Assembly: GCA_005765155.1 (NCBI GenBank)
Contig: VCCP01000004.1
Location: forward strand, 868,001-932,000
Length of the DNA: 64,000 nucleotides
Source: Zelopaecilomyces penicillatus
Taxonomy: Eukaryota; Ascomycota; Sordariomycetes; Hypocreales; Pseudodiploosporaceae
Reading direction: 5' to 3'
Shown: in pieces, positions 45,253 to 56,468 of the stretch
How positions within the stretch are numbered: the stretch's first letter is position 1
Layout: every line of letters begins with the position of its first letter
The notes under the pieces: generated by a model
The model's input: the letters and a program-made list of their open reading frames with translations, nothing else
Told to the model about the DNA's origin: nothing
The model's database searches: none
Program-made: the position numbers and the translations under genes

Positions 45253-47166
45253 AAACGGATCCGAGAAGGAAAAGAGCACGGGTGTTGTGCATCTACTAGA
45301 ATAATGAATCATGCTGGTTTGCACACTCACCGCCATGAATCCTACCCGCAGACAGAATTGCACGCTAAATGACTAGAGTGATGAAGATCGGCTCACATTC
45401 CGGGTCTAGGACCATGGATCTCCAACTTTGTGTGCACCTACAATGTAACATCAAGTGTTCTCTGACGCTATATTTCAGCCAGCAGGGGTGCATCAATGAT
45501 GTATCCCAAGACACAGGTCCTACATGAAAGACCAGTCATCCCGGCAGATATGCAGAAACCCCTTTCGCTGGTCTCTTTACGTTGGGACTTTCATTGATTG
45601 GAGTTAAACCATGCCATCCCTCTTTTAGTGTTGTTTTGAGAGGCATGGGTCAAACAACACAATCTGTCCAAGACATTGTGGCAGTTCTGTTCTCCACATC
45701 GCGTGCAGCACTAACCTGCTTGTTTTTTCAGCTGGACCTTGCTTCTTCCCACGCTCTACAGGGGCAATCTCTTGAACAAATTTACTGGGACATAGAAGCC
45801 CTCGTTTTCGGTCGTCCCTCATTGTGTGAGTCGGTTGCATCGGTGCACACAGTTCAGCTTATATCCTCAGTATCTACTCACAACAGAATCTTGGAAAATG
45901 ACAGTGGCAAAACTTTACCAAGAGAGGCAAGTTGTAATCATCTTATTTTAAATTTCTCATCTGCACGTTGTTTGTATGAATAGCCGTATGGCTGCTCCAA
46001 CCTCTGATCAAATCAACGAGCACCGAAGTGGGGTCTGGTGCCGCCGGATGGTCAAGTCTGGCCCGGACCGGAGTGGGGCCGTAGTCTCGGCTCATTGTAC
46101 CTTCTAAAATAATGGACTCAAACCGCAGCTGCTGTACTAGGCAGAAGCTATTGTCTTATGCATCATAACAAAGGCATAATATATTGGATCTGCACTGAAT
46201 TTTTGATGATTAAATCCCATGTAGAACTCCGTACTGTGAGCGTTAAAATAGTGAGCAAAGTCTGTGTACCAGTCGCCGGGCTATCATTAAATTATGTCTT
46301 GAAAGCTTTCTCCTAGAAATCCGAACTCCACTATAAACTTGCGTGGTGGAGCAACAAAGCTCATTGAATTGTGCTGCGTTATGATAGACAGCGGCAAGAC
46401 TTTCGCATTCATGGTTGCCACCGCTACACTTGTTTTGAGGTTGTAGTTGCTGATGGCCATCAGGAATGGCAGGGCCGCCCAGTCTGTTCCTTGATAGACT
46501 GGCTTTATTTTCTTTGATTTTGATACTAATTAAAACAGTGTGAATCTACCAGTAAAGTAAATCCCTCCTGTCCCTGAGCCTGGGCACATTTTGGCACATT
46601 TCGAGGCATGTTAGAGCGGGCGTCAAATGTTGCCCCCGCTAATGCGGTGATAATACTCACAGTCAAATTTTGTAAGATGTATGGTGACTGCTCTTTTCCA
46701 TGGGTTCTAGGGAATGGATTTAGTTCAGAATAATGAGAGTGGTTTGTCCTTATACCTTTGTGTGTATAGGCAAGATTCAAATCCCGTCGGTGCAGACAAA
46801 GGTAAGGTTTTGATGCTGAGAGCATGGGTAGAAATTAAACCAAGATATCGTGAGGCGTGAACTAATGATGCTCAGACACTTGCTTGGTGCTGATATCATC
46901 GGAGGCTCAATTTTTTTCACTTGTAGAACTTGGTCGTTATGTCTTCCTTTGACTGCCATGGTTGTTATAATCCGCTTATGGAAACTAGCAGCTTCTTGTT
47001 TTGTTTTGGATAGTATTTTACATCTTTCCCACACACTTACAAATGGCTATATTATTACTTCATAAAGACGAGATACTGAGAGACTCTCGGGGTGTGCGTA
47101 TTTATAATGGATAATGCCCTGAATGTCGCCCTGCGATCCATATGGCGAGCTTGTGACTGTCGCCCA
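45253..47166. other. Gene-free interval
   Basis: 1.9 kb between the ends of the opsin-related gene (plus) and RNase H (minus). The 133-codon plus-strand ORF at 45582-45983 and the minus ORF at 46526-46825 have no recognisable features. No RNA gene seen. Confidence 0.4.
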
Positions 47167-48096
47167 TCAGAGTTCCACTCCCATGATATCCATAAATTCA
47201 TCTGGATCGTCGTCTCTCTCTGCTGCTTGCTTCGCTGCATAATCTGCCATTTCATTAAGCGATCGAGGTATTCTCCAGAACTGTATCTTTACACCCTCCA
47301 CATCCCAACGTTCAACCTCGCCAAGAAGCATCTCCCACAGGTCCTTGTTTTTCACTGCCGCGCCCGTCTTTGTCTTCCAGCCATTACGAATCCAGCCCCG
47401 ACTCCAAGCCGTAGCACCCTGGGCCACGTATTCCGAATCTGTAGCAAATACAACGGTAGTAAACCCTTCGCCTTGCCAGTTCCGAAAGCGGAGCGCACCG
47501 AGAACGGCTCGTAGCTCAGCTCTGTTGCTTGTCTGGGCGCCTTCCTCCCCAAAAGGTCCCTTTTTCTCAAGACGATCAGATATGATGCCAGCAGGCTGGT
47601 TCGTCTCAGGTTTGAAGACGAATGCCCACCCAGCTCGTGGGTTGGCCTGCCCGTTATTGAGACAAGCTCCATCAGTGTATATCAAGACTTGGCTCAGATC
47701 ATCGCGGTGAATGAATCTAGGAAGACCGAGAAAGCTAATGCCCGTTGGAAATAACACATGTGGGATGGATTCCGTTGAAGATGCGGTGAATTTGGTGGGG
47801 AAGATACGGCCTGTGCCTCGTCTTATTGCGCGATGGAGTGCATAGGAATCGGCGAATCGCTCTGGGCTGCCTGTTTCGGAAGGGAAATCATCACCGCCGT
47901 TAATCCGTTCGTCCACGCCATCCACGTTGTCCATATTGTCTGCGTCACCCGAGTCATCCGAGTCAGACGAATCAGACGAAAACCCTTCCATGAAGCTAAA
48001 ATCGACAGTACAGTATGGGCAAATAGTCAAATGATGAGATCGACAGCCCCATTGGCGCTTAGACACCTTCACCGGCTCGAATTGAGAGTAATCCAT
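47167..48096 (-). CDS. RNase H domain protein
   Basis: Ribonuclease H fold enzyme that cuts the RNA strand of RNA:DNA hybrids. Single exon, 309 aa. The RNase H domain occupies about residues 135-300: first Asp in LIYTDGACLNNG, Glu in NRAELRAVLGALRF, second Asp in FATDSEYVAQGA, last Asp in RSLNEMADYAAKQAAE, so the DEDD set is complete. The N-terminus has a CxxC pair (ICPYCTVDF) and an Asp/Ser/Asn-rich acidic tract. A canonical RNase H1 hybrid-binding domain is not seen. There is no reverse transcriptase, integrase or repeat around it, so this is a host gene rather than a retroelement fragment. Role in the neighbouring cluster is not implied. Confidence 0.88.
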   Translation of the reverse strand: MDYSQFEPVKVSKRQWGCRSHHLTICPYCTVDFSFMEGFSSDSSDSDDSGDADNMDNVDGVDERINGGDDFPSETGSPERFADSYALHRAIRRGTGRIFPTKFTASSTESIPHVLFPTGISFLGLPRFIHRDDLSQVLIYTDGACLNNGQANPRAGWAFVFKPETNQPAGIISDRLEKKGPFGEEGAQTSNRAELRAVLGALRFRNWQGEGFTTVVFATDSEYVAQGATAWSRGWIRNGWKTKTGAAVKNKDLWEMLLGEVERWDVEGVKIQFWRIPRSLNEMADYAAKQAAERDDDPDEFMDIMGVEL

Positions 48097-48349
48097 GTTA
48101 TGTATATTGGGTGGGCAGGTAGGTAGTATGAGGGAGCGACAATTGCGAAGTTTGGGCCCGCCATCGATTCAGATTGATGGTTTTGTCTGAGGTAGAGAGG
48201 GGATCAAGTGGCAGCTGCACAGTGTGCGGTTTGCAAAGAGCTAACCATTCAACCGGAATTCATGGGCACAAGCTTGTCATTGGAGCATTGGATGGGATCA
48301 ATAAACTGACCATTGTAGATTGACAGACAAGACAAACTTAATACCTATT

Positions 48350-49930
48350 CTACCTCACCGCTTGCTCTATAGGACTTGCTCTTGGAGTTTCATCATCCCA
48401 GTCGTCAAGTTCCAACTCTCCACCATCTTCTTCGTCGCTCAATCGTCTAGAATCAACAGCCAGCTCACTGGATGAGTGATTGTCAATCTTCATCCCGACA
48501 AACATGAAAAATAACCCAAAATCGTAGCCAAGACGCAAGATACCCGCAATCACAAATGCTATCCAAAACCTATCTGTCCCAGCCAGCCAGCCCGTAAGAC
48601 TGGGACCCACTGTTGACGCCAACGTCCGCAAGGTACCCGTTATACCCATGACTGCAGTTCGCTCCGCGGGCTTTACTACAGCGGCTATGAAGGCTGCTCT
48701 GGGTGCCTGATCCATATTATTCAAGCCAGTGCGAATGAAAAGCAGCACAATGGTCAGTGGAATGCTTTGAGGAATGGGAAACAGTAGAACTGCTGCGGAG
48801 GATGGGATGTGGGTGAAAACCATGGTGTTGATGAGGCCGAGGCGTCGAGCCAAAGGGCCAGCAAAAATTGTCGAGATGGCCATGAGAAAGTAGCTTATTG
48901 ACATGATATCGCCTAGAAGTGACTCTGCAAGTTTGAACTTTCGAGCTAGATAGTAATTTGTCAAGGCATAAGATACCATGCCATCAGCCAATGAGTCGAC
49001 TGTCAAGAGGAACCACAGTTTGTACACGACAGGGCGAGATTCGCGAGAGATTTGGGCAAGCCCACTCCCTTGTAAGATCTTTCCAAGCTTCCCAAATCTG
49101 GAAAATACCCTAGCTGATTCGCTGTTTGGTAAACTATTAATGGGGATTTCGGTTGCATAAGTGTGAGGCTGGTCATCGTCATCGTCGCTCTTGTCCGCCT
49201 CATCTTCTTCATTCAGTAATGGCTCAGACGTCATGGTACCTTCTTCCTGCCCTTGAGATGTTGGAGAAATTTCGCATCTTCCACTCATCATATATGAGAA
49301 TACCATGGTCAAAAATCCCATGATTACATAAATCCAGAACATGGAGTGATACACATCCGTTACTGATCGCCCACCCCTTTTCCGTAGAAGCGCAACGACC
49401 CGCCCGGATATCTCGGTTCCAATAGCAGAGCCAAGACTTGACGTTGTCACATACCATGACAGCACATCCGATCGTGTACTTGGCGTTGTAAGATGAGACA
49501 AAGTAGACTCTTCTATGGAGCGGAAAGGACCAAAGTCCCCTCCTGTTGCGCTTACAACACCAATGATCGCAGCGAGAAGAAGAACCCAGTACGTGTTGAA
49601 GAATGCGAAAACTGTGCCTGACAGCGCCATGAGCAATCCGCCCATGAACAAGATGCGACGACGGCCAACTTGGTCAGCCACCAGCGCCAGCAAAAGTGAG
49701 AGAATGACGTCCCCGGCCAACGTCAGAGTCATGAAGAGTCCAATGCGGAAGTCTGAAAAGTTGAGAGAGGAGAAGAAGAGGGCGATGATGATGGAGATGG
49801 CACCAAATGCAAACATCCTACAGGTGCGCGCAAGTATAATGAGCCATGCATCACGACCCGTGGTGTACACAGAAGCGATGCCAAACTCGTTGTACAGCCA
49901 TCGTATTGGCTGGTGAAGAAACGATGACAT
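48350..49930 (-). CDS. Major facilitator superfamily transporter
   Basis: Single-exon membrane transporter, 526 aa from the ATG at 49930; the frame runs three codons further upstream from a GTG, which I reject as a start. About twelve hydrophobic segments are visible in two halves. Loop 2-3 carries motif A (ALVADQVGRRRILFMGG), and the central loop is long, acidic and Ser/Asp-rich (about residues 230-275). The C-terminal tail is also acidic (LSDEEDGGELELDDWDDE). Substrate cannot be inferred; it could export a product of the nearby cluster, but RNase H and about 4.7 kb separate it from the last clear cluster gene. Confidence 0.88.
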   Translation of the reverse strand: MSSFLHQPIRWLYNEFGIASVYTTGRDAWLIILARTCRMFAFGAISIIIALFFSSLNFSDFRIGLFMTLTLAGDVILSLLLALVADQVGRRRILFMGGLLMALSGTVFAFFNTYWVLLLAAIIGVVSATGGDFGPFRSIEESTLSHLTTPSTRSDVLSWYVTTSSLGSAIGTEISGRVVALLRKRGGRSVTDVYHSMFWIYVIMGFLTMVFSYMMSGRCEISPTSQGQEEGTMTSEPLLNEEDEADKSDDDDDQPHTYATEIPINSLPNSESARVFSRFGKLGKILQGSGLAQISRESRPVVYKLWFLLTVDSLADGMVSYALTNYYLARKFKLAESLLGDIMSISYFLMAISTIFAGPLARRLGLINTMVFTHIPSSAAVLLFPIPQSIPLTIVLLFIRTGLNNMDQAPRAAFIAAVVKPAERTAVMGITGTLRTLASTVGPSLTGWLAGTDRFWIAFVIAGILRLGYDFGLFFMFVGMKIDNHSSSELAVDSRRLSDEEDGGELELDDWDDETPRASPIEQAVR

Positions 49931-50262
49931 CGAAGACACAATCTCTCTCTCTTTGCACAGAGTGTCTACAGGTGGTTTGGTGGAAGCGTAAAAGTACTCA
50001 TATATAATTTGCCGGTACTGAGATATTTACGATAGAAGGTATTCAGAGCGAAGAGGTAATTATTTTGTTACTTGGTTAATGTGTGGACTAGCAGTTCCGT
50101 CTTACTACACGCTGTGCCGCAAGTGTTCAATCAGGATTGACTTTTTTGTAACAATTGCCACCAAACACAGTGTGGGAAGGCTTCAAGCGTTTTTTGGAAG
50201 CCTGCTTTGATGCTACCCTTATATATACAAAAGACTTCTACTATTTTTCATAAACAGCCTAG
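49931..50262. promoter_or_regulatory. Promoter region of MFS transporter
   Basis: 332 bases between the MFS start and the tRNA. AT-rich with a run of TATATATA-like sequence near 50220. No defined site. Confidence 0.35.
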
Positions 50263-50345
50263 GCCCCATTGGCTAAGCGGTATAGCGTGTCACTAGTAAA
50301 CTACTTGACATGACAAGGTGATTGGTTCGACTCCAATATGGGGCA
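50263..50345 (+). tRNA. tRNA-Thr (anticodon AGT) with an 11-nt intron
   Basis: Complete cloverleaf read by hand: acceptor stem GCCCCAT pairs with ATGGGGC (discriminator A at 50345), D stem GCTA/TAGC, anticodon stem TGTCA/TGACA, T stem ATTGG/CCAAT with loop TTCGACT. Loop CT-AGT-A gives anticodon AGT (inosine-modified, Thr). The intron is 50299-50309, directly 3' of position 37 as in eukaryotic nuclear tRNAs. The internal promoter is intact: A box TGGCTAAGCGG and B box GGTTCGACTCC both match consensus. Confidence 0.93.
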
Positions 50346-50350
50346 ATTCA

Positions 50351-50355
50351 TTTTT
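50351..50355 (+). terminator. RNA polymerase III T-run terminator
   Basis: Five consecutive T residues on the coding strand, five bases after the tRNA 3' end; the usual Pol III stop signal. Confidence 0.75.
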
Positions 50356-51202
50356 GCCGTTTATCCCAGTGGTTTTGACTCATTGTCCATGTAGTATGGC
50401 TTGATTTAGTGTGAGCGAGTAATAAGAGCACAAGATATTAATTAAAAAAAAGGTAGTTTTTTGCTTGTCTTATTTTATTTTTTTAATTTGTTTTATAATA
50501 AATTAGTTCAGTTGAAATAAAAGGGCAACTTGCTGTGGATATCGAGGCACCGTACTGTAATTACTACCTATCAATACTCCAGTCGATGTTGCTGCCTAAC
50601 CGGCCAGCAGAGATTCATTACGGATGAAATAGTAGACACTTTGAGAGACCACTGCTGTAATTAATCTATAATATGCCACTGTTGACCAAGAGGGAGGCAA
50701 GATGTAGATAGTGCCGACTGAAACACTTGTCCAGCTCTGGCATGGTGTGTCAATTGGGAATATCAACACGAACCAATTGCAGCGCCTAGCAAGTATCACT
50801 TGCGTTGGTCGCCCTCCCCCTTGCACCACAGTCACTAATTACCATCTTGTGGTGGAATCAATACAGGCGCAATTCCAACCCATACAATAATAACACTGGC
50901 TGAGGCAATTCACCCCCGGTGAGCCTCTGAAACTTTGCTAATAAAGCTTGCTCTGTAATCATCACATTTTTCGCGTGCAATTAGACAAGGCAATTTTAAT
51001 AGCACAACTCAGCGTAGTCCGCATAGATTAGCACGCATAGAGCTGTACTTGGTCATTTTTAGTCATTGTGGGTATGGTAGTTATGAGACATAGTCTGGGG
51101 ATATAAGTTGGAGCTGTAAGCCTTCTGGTCTTCCTGGATACTGGTATTCAGGTTTTTTTTTTTAGTTTGACTTTCTAAGCCTAGTCAGCCTCAACCAACA
51201 AG
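50356..51202. other. AT-rich intergenic region and defensin promoter
   Basis: About 850 bases; 50435-50520 is strongly A/T-rich with long A and T runs. A T run at 51153-51162 lies about 40 bases ahead of the defensin-like ATG, and CTAGTCAGCCTCAACCAACA immediately precedes it as a plausible leader. No other gene seen. Confidence 0.4.
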
Positions 51203-51583
51203 ATGCTTTTCAACAGCATCATTGCTTTCTTTGCCCTCTGCACTCTTTTAGTTGTTGCGTCGCCAACGACTAGTGAAAAGCCTCGTTCCGACGGCGTTAT
51301 CATAAACGCGGTCAGCAGGAGTCATCACGGCTGTCCCCAAGACCCTCTTAATTGTCAAAAACATGTGGGTTCTACGAGTCCCACCCCCTAGCTCTTGGGC
51401 ATCCGAACTGACAAATCGAGTGCATAGTGCGCAGCTAGACACTATGGGTTCGGTGTGTGCAAGAAACAAAATTTTGGTTTTCGCGTGTATGTTCAGGTTG
51501 TCTTTGATTACAATTGCTAGGTTCCTAACACCGCCAATAGCAAATGCAAGTGTTTAGACAGATTTCGACCAGCACAAGGGTAA
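51203..51583 (+). CDS. Secreted defensin-like (CS-alpha-beta) peptide
   Basis: Three-exon gene (51203-51364, 51428-51486, 51541-51583) giving 87 aa; only the first exon is an obvious ORF. Residues 1-20 form a signal peptide (MLFNSIIAFFALCTLLVVAS), followed by a short propeptide ending near AVSRSHH. The mature part has exactly six cysteines with spacing C-x6-C-x3-C-x9-C-x10-C-x1-C: a CxxxC helix motif, GVC (GxC) before the fourth cysteine and a terminal KCKC. This is the CS-alpha-beta defensin pattern of fungal peptides such as plectasin and micasin, and the GCP start with NCQKHC also resembles them. Intron 1 has CTGAC and CATAG, intron 2 GTATGT, CCTAAC and AATAG; both keep phase. An antimicrobial role is inferred from the fold only. 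Confidence 0.78.
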
Positions 51584-52290
51584 TTGTACAGTGATGATGG
51601 GCAGGGGGTGCACTATTACAGGCAAAGTAAAATGATACATTCCTATAGAAAACCTCAGATTCAAACATGGGAGCAAAGTATGCCATTTTTCTCAAGCAAC
51701 AACTTCTTCCAGCAATTCTCTGGTTCGGCTGATCAAGTAACTACATGATCCGCGATGCGACAAGTTCATGATCAACAATGCACTGCAGTTTTGCTGATGC
51801 GTGAGTGTATGAAACTGCCTAACCAAAGAGAAGATACCACGGTCGGTGGTAGTGAAGCCTGAGGCAACCCAGTCCAATTAGATGAGAGTGTGAGAAGAAC
51901 AACAAAGGGAAAGTGCCATCAAATAGCGTAGAGATTTCTTTGACTAACTTCTAATTAATAGAAGCCGCTGTTTACACACACAGCACCGCTGATGGTGTTA
52001 GGAATGGGAGGAGCAGCCACCAGCCACAGACTCTTTCCCAAGGGTCAAGGCTGTGAGGCCCCACACAAGCTCCAGCCTATCAGGGGGTTGGCCGTGTGTG
52101 GACCCTGCTCTTGCCATCGAAACAGCTAGAAGATGCCTTTTCTGTTCCCCACATCCATTCGGCTTTCCAGGCCTGGCTGCCCGTCTTGCATCTGCAACTC
52201 CAACCGCAACTCTCAACTCCAACTCTAACGTGCGGATTTCCCTGACAACTACAGCAAACCCTTTCTCAGAGTTGCAGTGACATCTTCAAC
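51584..52290. promoter_or_regulatory. Promoter region of STI1
   Basis: About 700 bases between the defensin-like gene and STI1, both on the plus strand. The 200 bases before the STI1 ATG are C/T-rich with repeated CAACTC units (52198-52227). I looked for clustered nGAAnnTTCn heat-shock elements and found none that are convincing. Confidence 0.4.
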
Positions 52291-54304
52291 ATGGCTTCAG
52301 CAGACGAGCTCAAGGCTCTAGGCAATAAGGCCATTGCCGAGAAAAACTTTGACGAGGCTATGTAAGTCCACAATTAATATTCTACCCCCACCTTGTTTTC
52401 ATGTCTGCGTTGTGTGGTGTTGATGATAGGTGTCCTACCCCAAACGCAAACTCTCTATCACTAAAGAGATGCTTGAGCCGACACTAACATCTTTGGATTC
52501 ATAGCGACAAGTTCACCCAAGCCATTGAACTCCAACCCACAAACCACATTCTTTTCTCCAACCGATCCGCAGCCTATGCCTCTAAAAAGGACTGGGCCAA
52601 TGCGCTACAGGACGCTGAGAAGACGACCGAGATCAAGCCGGATTGGGCCAAGGGCTGGGGTCGCAAGGGTGCTGCACTGCATGGCCAAGGCGACTTGCTC
52701 GGAGCAAATGATGCGTATGAGGAGGGTCTAAAGCATGATGCCAACAATGCGCAGCTCAAGAGCGGTCTGGCTTCTGTCGAGAAGGCGATGCAACAAGAAG
52801 CTGGTGCGTACAAAACCGACCCAATACATCTAAATCAGCAACTAACATATTTATGTAGGAGGAGGCTTCGGGGCAGACCCTACCGGTGGCTTGGGAGACA
52901 TGTTCAAGGACCCCAACATGATCCAGAAGCTTGCTTCTAATCCCAAGACAAGGTCGTTCCTGTCAGATCCCAGCTTCATGGCGAAGCTTCAACAGATTCA
53001 ACAAAATCCACTCATGTCCCAAGATCTTTTCAGCGATCCGCGAATGATTCAAGTACTTGGTGTCATGATGGGGGTGGACATGGACCTCCGCGAAGGTGGC
53101 CCAGATGGTGAACCCGTTATCCAGGACATGAGCATGCCAGATGCGCCTAGCGAGACTAGAGCCCCCGAGCCTGCCCAGAAGGCTCCAGAGCCCGAGCCCG
53201 AACCCGAAGTTGACGAGGAGGCAGCAGAGAAGAAGAAGAAAAAGGAGGAAGCTGACAAGGAAAAGGCACTGGGAACAGAGAACTACAAGAAGCGAAATTT
53301 TGACGAAGCCATTGAACATTACAGCAAGGCATGGGAGATTTTCAACGACATTACTTACCTCAACAACCTTGGTGCCGCTTATTTCGAAAAGGGGGACTAT
53401 GAAAAGTGCATCGAGTCCTGCACCAAGGCAATTGAGGAAGGTCGCATGATTTATGCCGACTTCAAGGTCATCGCAAAGAGCTATGCTCGCATTGGCACGG
53501 CCTATGAGCGTCTTGGAGACCTAGTCAAGGCGATTGAAAACTACCAACGATCACTTACCGAGCACCGAACGCCCGATGTCCTGTCAAAGCTCCGTGTGGC
53601 TGAGCGAAACAAAACCGAGGCAGCCAAGACTGAGTATATTGACCCTGAGAAGGCGGAGGAGGCCCGCGAGGAAGGCAACAAGAAGTTTAAGGAGATGGAC
53701 TTCCCCGGGGCCGTCGCAGCGTACTCAGAAATGATAAAGAGAGCTCCCGAAGATCCTCGAGGATACAGCAATCGTGCGGCTGCCTTCATCAAGCTGTTTG
53801 AGTTCCCGAGTGCCCTTGACGACTGCAATGTTGCCATCAAGAAGGATGGAACCTTCATCAGGGCCTATATCCGTAGGGCTCAGGCATACTTTGGTATGCG
53901 CAAGTACTCCGAGTGTGTCGACGCTTGCAATGAGGCGTTGGAGGTTGATACGAAGCACCACAATGGTGCTAACGCTCGCGAGATCGATCAGCAGCAGCAA
54001 AAGGCTTTCTCAGCCATGTATTCCGCCAGAGAGAACGAGACAGAGGAGCAGACTCGCCAGAGACTGATGCAGGATCCTGATGTAAGTTGACACATGACAT
54101 TCATACTCTTGCGTAGTGAGCCGTGCTAACCATTTGTGTTCAAAGATCATGACCATCATGCAAGATCCCGTTATGCAGTCGATTCTTCAGCAATCGCAGT
54201 CTGACCCCAAGGCTTTGCAGGAGCATATGAGAAACCCTCAGATCAGATCCAAGGTTCAAAAGCTTATGGCCGCTGGCGTAATCCGTGTTGGATCTCGGCC
54301 ATAG
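52291..54304 (+). CDS. STI1: Hsp70/Hsp90 co-chaperone Sti1 (Hop)
   Basis: Adaptor that holds Hsp70 and Hsp90 together for client transfer in the cytosol. Four exons: 52291-52361, 52505-52803, 52859-54081, 54146-54304, 583 aa. TPR1 covers about residues 4-115 (ELKALGNKAIAEKNFDEAI... onward); a first aspartate-proline domain follows (DMFKDPNMIQKLASNPKTR). TPR2A begins after a Lys/Glu-rich linker at about 260 (EKALGTENYKKRNFDEAIEH), TPR2B at about 395 (AREEGNKKFKEMDFPGAVAA), and the last exon encodes the second DP domain (DPVMQSILQQSQSDPKALQE). Full-length and intact; identification is secure. Confidence 0.96.
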
Positions 54305-54926
54305 ATTATATGAAGGGGAGCGTGTGTAGATTGCAGGGTTCGGTAGCTACAGCGTAATGAGAGTATGACACAGTTTTTAAAGTTAAACCGTTTACTAGCC
54401 CGTTTGTTCAGCCAGATCACCATGGCATGAGTCTTTTGAATCTAAACAACACGACGACTTCTACATCACTGCACGATGAATATGGCTATTGTGGATATGA
54501 GGCCCCAATGGCATGTGTTTAATGACCTGAAAGATATTGCATTAATACAATATCCCGTTTTCTATCAACATTCAAGACGGGTCTTGGCGGAATCTTCTCT
54601 TATTCTCTAGTCTTAGAATAGGTAAATCTTGGGCCAGAAAGCACCATGGTGAATTTGTCCATGTCCAGCCAGATGCACAAGTCGCAGTGTGTGCTCCGTG
54701 GTAAGGGGCCTAGTCGACCAAATTAGCACAGAGTCGCATTGTCCCTGAGATGAAACGCCTAATGCACCATTCCTAGGGAGCCCCCCCACTGCCGAAGATT
54801 AGGCGTTGCGCACCCGGATCAACCACTGACAATCTATCCAATCTCGAATGCTTTCCTCAAACAGTCGTCACTCCCTAAAAGTGTCCAAATCACACATCTG
54901 ATCCGTTCATAGCTGATCAATCAAGA
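54305..54926. promoter_or_regulatory. Promoter region of ZIP transporter
   Basis: 622 bases between two plus-strand genes: STI1 3' UTR then presumed promoter. No zinc-responsive element can be assigned with confidence by eye. Confidence 0.35.
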
Positions 54927-56468
54927 ATGGTCAGCAATATGGATCGCCTCAGTGCAATGCCCAGAGGTAAGTGAATCCTTATTTTGGCATTGTCCTTATC
55001 GCCTACGATAACAAAAGCTGACAATGATTGTCTTGACCCTTTTAGCCGTGGATTGGTCCTCTATCCCCTCGAGTCTACTGCACGCTGAGCTATCGCGACG
55101 CCGGGACAATGGCGAGAAGCCAACTTGTGGAGGCCGCAACGCCGGATGGTACGATACGGCTGCGCATGTGTTTGCGCTGCTGTTGATATTGTTTCTGAGC
55201 ACACTGGGTAAGATAACCAGGTTTCATGAATTATGCGCTCCTATCTAGGTTCGGGTTAAAATAGGGGTGGAGATGGAATTTATTGGTTCGTTGTGCTAAC
55301 CACCACTGTGCGCATCGCAGCTTGCGGATTTCCCCTGATATCGCGACGAACGACAACAGGCCAGCGACAACGAACCATCATTTTCTACTGTCAGCACGTC
55401 GGAACCGGCGTACTCCTAGCCACGGCATTCGTCCACCTCTTACCGACTGCTTTCGCGTCCCTAACCGACTCATGCCTCCCGTACTTTTTCAGCAAGGGGT
55501 ACACCCCATTCCCTGGCCTCATCGCCATGGTCTCCGCCATCATCGTGGTAGGCATCGAGTCATACCTTACAGCCCGTGGCGCAGGACACTCCCACTCCCA
55601 CGCCCACGAATTTTGGGACGAGAACGAATTCGACGATGACGCGGGAAATATTCGTGTACGCAACTCAAACGGCGGCTTGGCGGAGCGAAGGACGATGAGC
55701 CACCGACCTGCTGATATTTCGCTGGATGATATGGAGGTCACTCAAGGACTTGTGGCAGGTGTCTCTCCTCTGCCTGGATCTACTCCACCGCCAGGTGTGC
55801 AACATCGAAAGTCTTCGGAACGCGATTTTGACGACCAAGACTCAGATCTCGATTTGGATGTCGCCGAACTCGACCCGTCCCCTGCCAGCGGTAGCCAGAA
55901 TGGTCGCTATGCATCTCTGAAACGCAACGGTCTGGATGCCGAAGCTCCCACTATTCCCAACCAGTCGCCCGATGAACAAAAACGTCTTATGCTGCAGTGT
56001 CTGCTCCTAGAGGCTGGTATCCTATTCCACAGTGTCTTCATCGGCATGGCCATCTCCGTGGCTACCGGCCCAGCCTTTGTGGTCTTCCTCGTGGCAATCA
56101 GCTTCCACCAGTCCTTTGAAGGCTTAGCTCTCGGTAGCCGCATCGCCGCGATCCAGTTCCCCAAGAACTCTATCCGGCCATGGCTAATGGTCCTTGCCTA
56201 CGGAACGACAACGCCTATCGGACAGGCCATCGGTATGGTGCTCCAGAAGCAATGGGACCCCAGCAGCGCCACTGGCCTTGTCGTTGTAGGTATCACCAAC
56301 GCCATATCATCTGGCCTGCTTCTCTACGCTGGTCTGGTACAACTCCTTGCGGAGGACTTTTTAACCGAGAAGAGCTACCGTATTCTCAAGGGCAAGAAGC
56401 GGCTTCATGCCTATCTGTCAGTTGTTGGCGGTGCGGTATTGATGGCCTTAGTTGGAGCGTTTGCCTGA
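54927..56468 (+). CDS. ZIP-family zinc transporter
   Basis: Zrt/Irt-like importer of Zn2+ or related ions. Three exons: 54927-54966, 55046-55207, 55321-56468, 449 aa. About eight hydrophobic segments. Helix with HVGTGVLLATAFVHLLPTAF (metal-site histidines), the variable loop with a His-rich stretch (GHSHSHAHEFWDE), and the signature SFHQSFEGLALGSRIA are all present, as in fungal Zrt1/Zrt2 proteins. The cytosolic loop between helices III and IV is long (about 150 residues), acidic and Pro/Ser-rich. Start choice: a second ATG four codons later (MDRLSAM) is equally possible. A copper transporter lies 4 kb downstream. Confidence 0.92.

Noticed and set aside
47167..48096. RNase H as a retrotransposon remnant
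   Set aside because: No reverse transcriptase, integrase, LTR or flanking repeat; the domain is intact in a single host-type gene.
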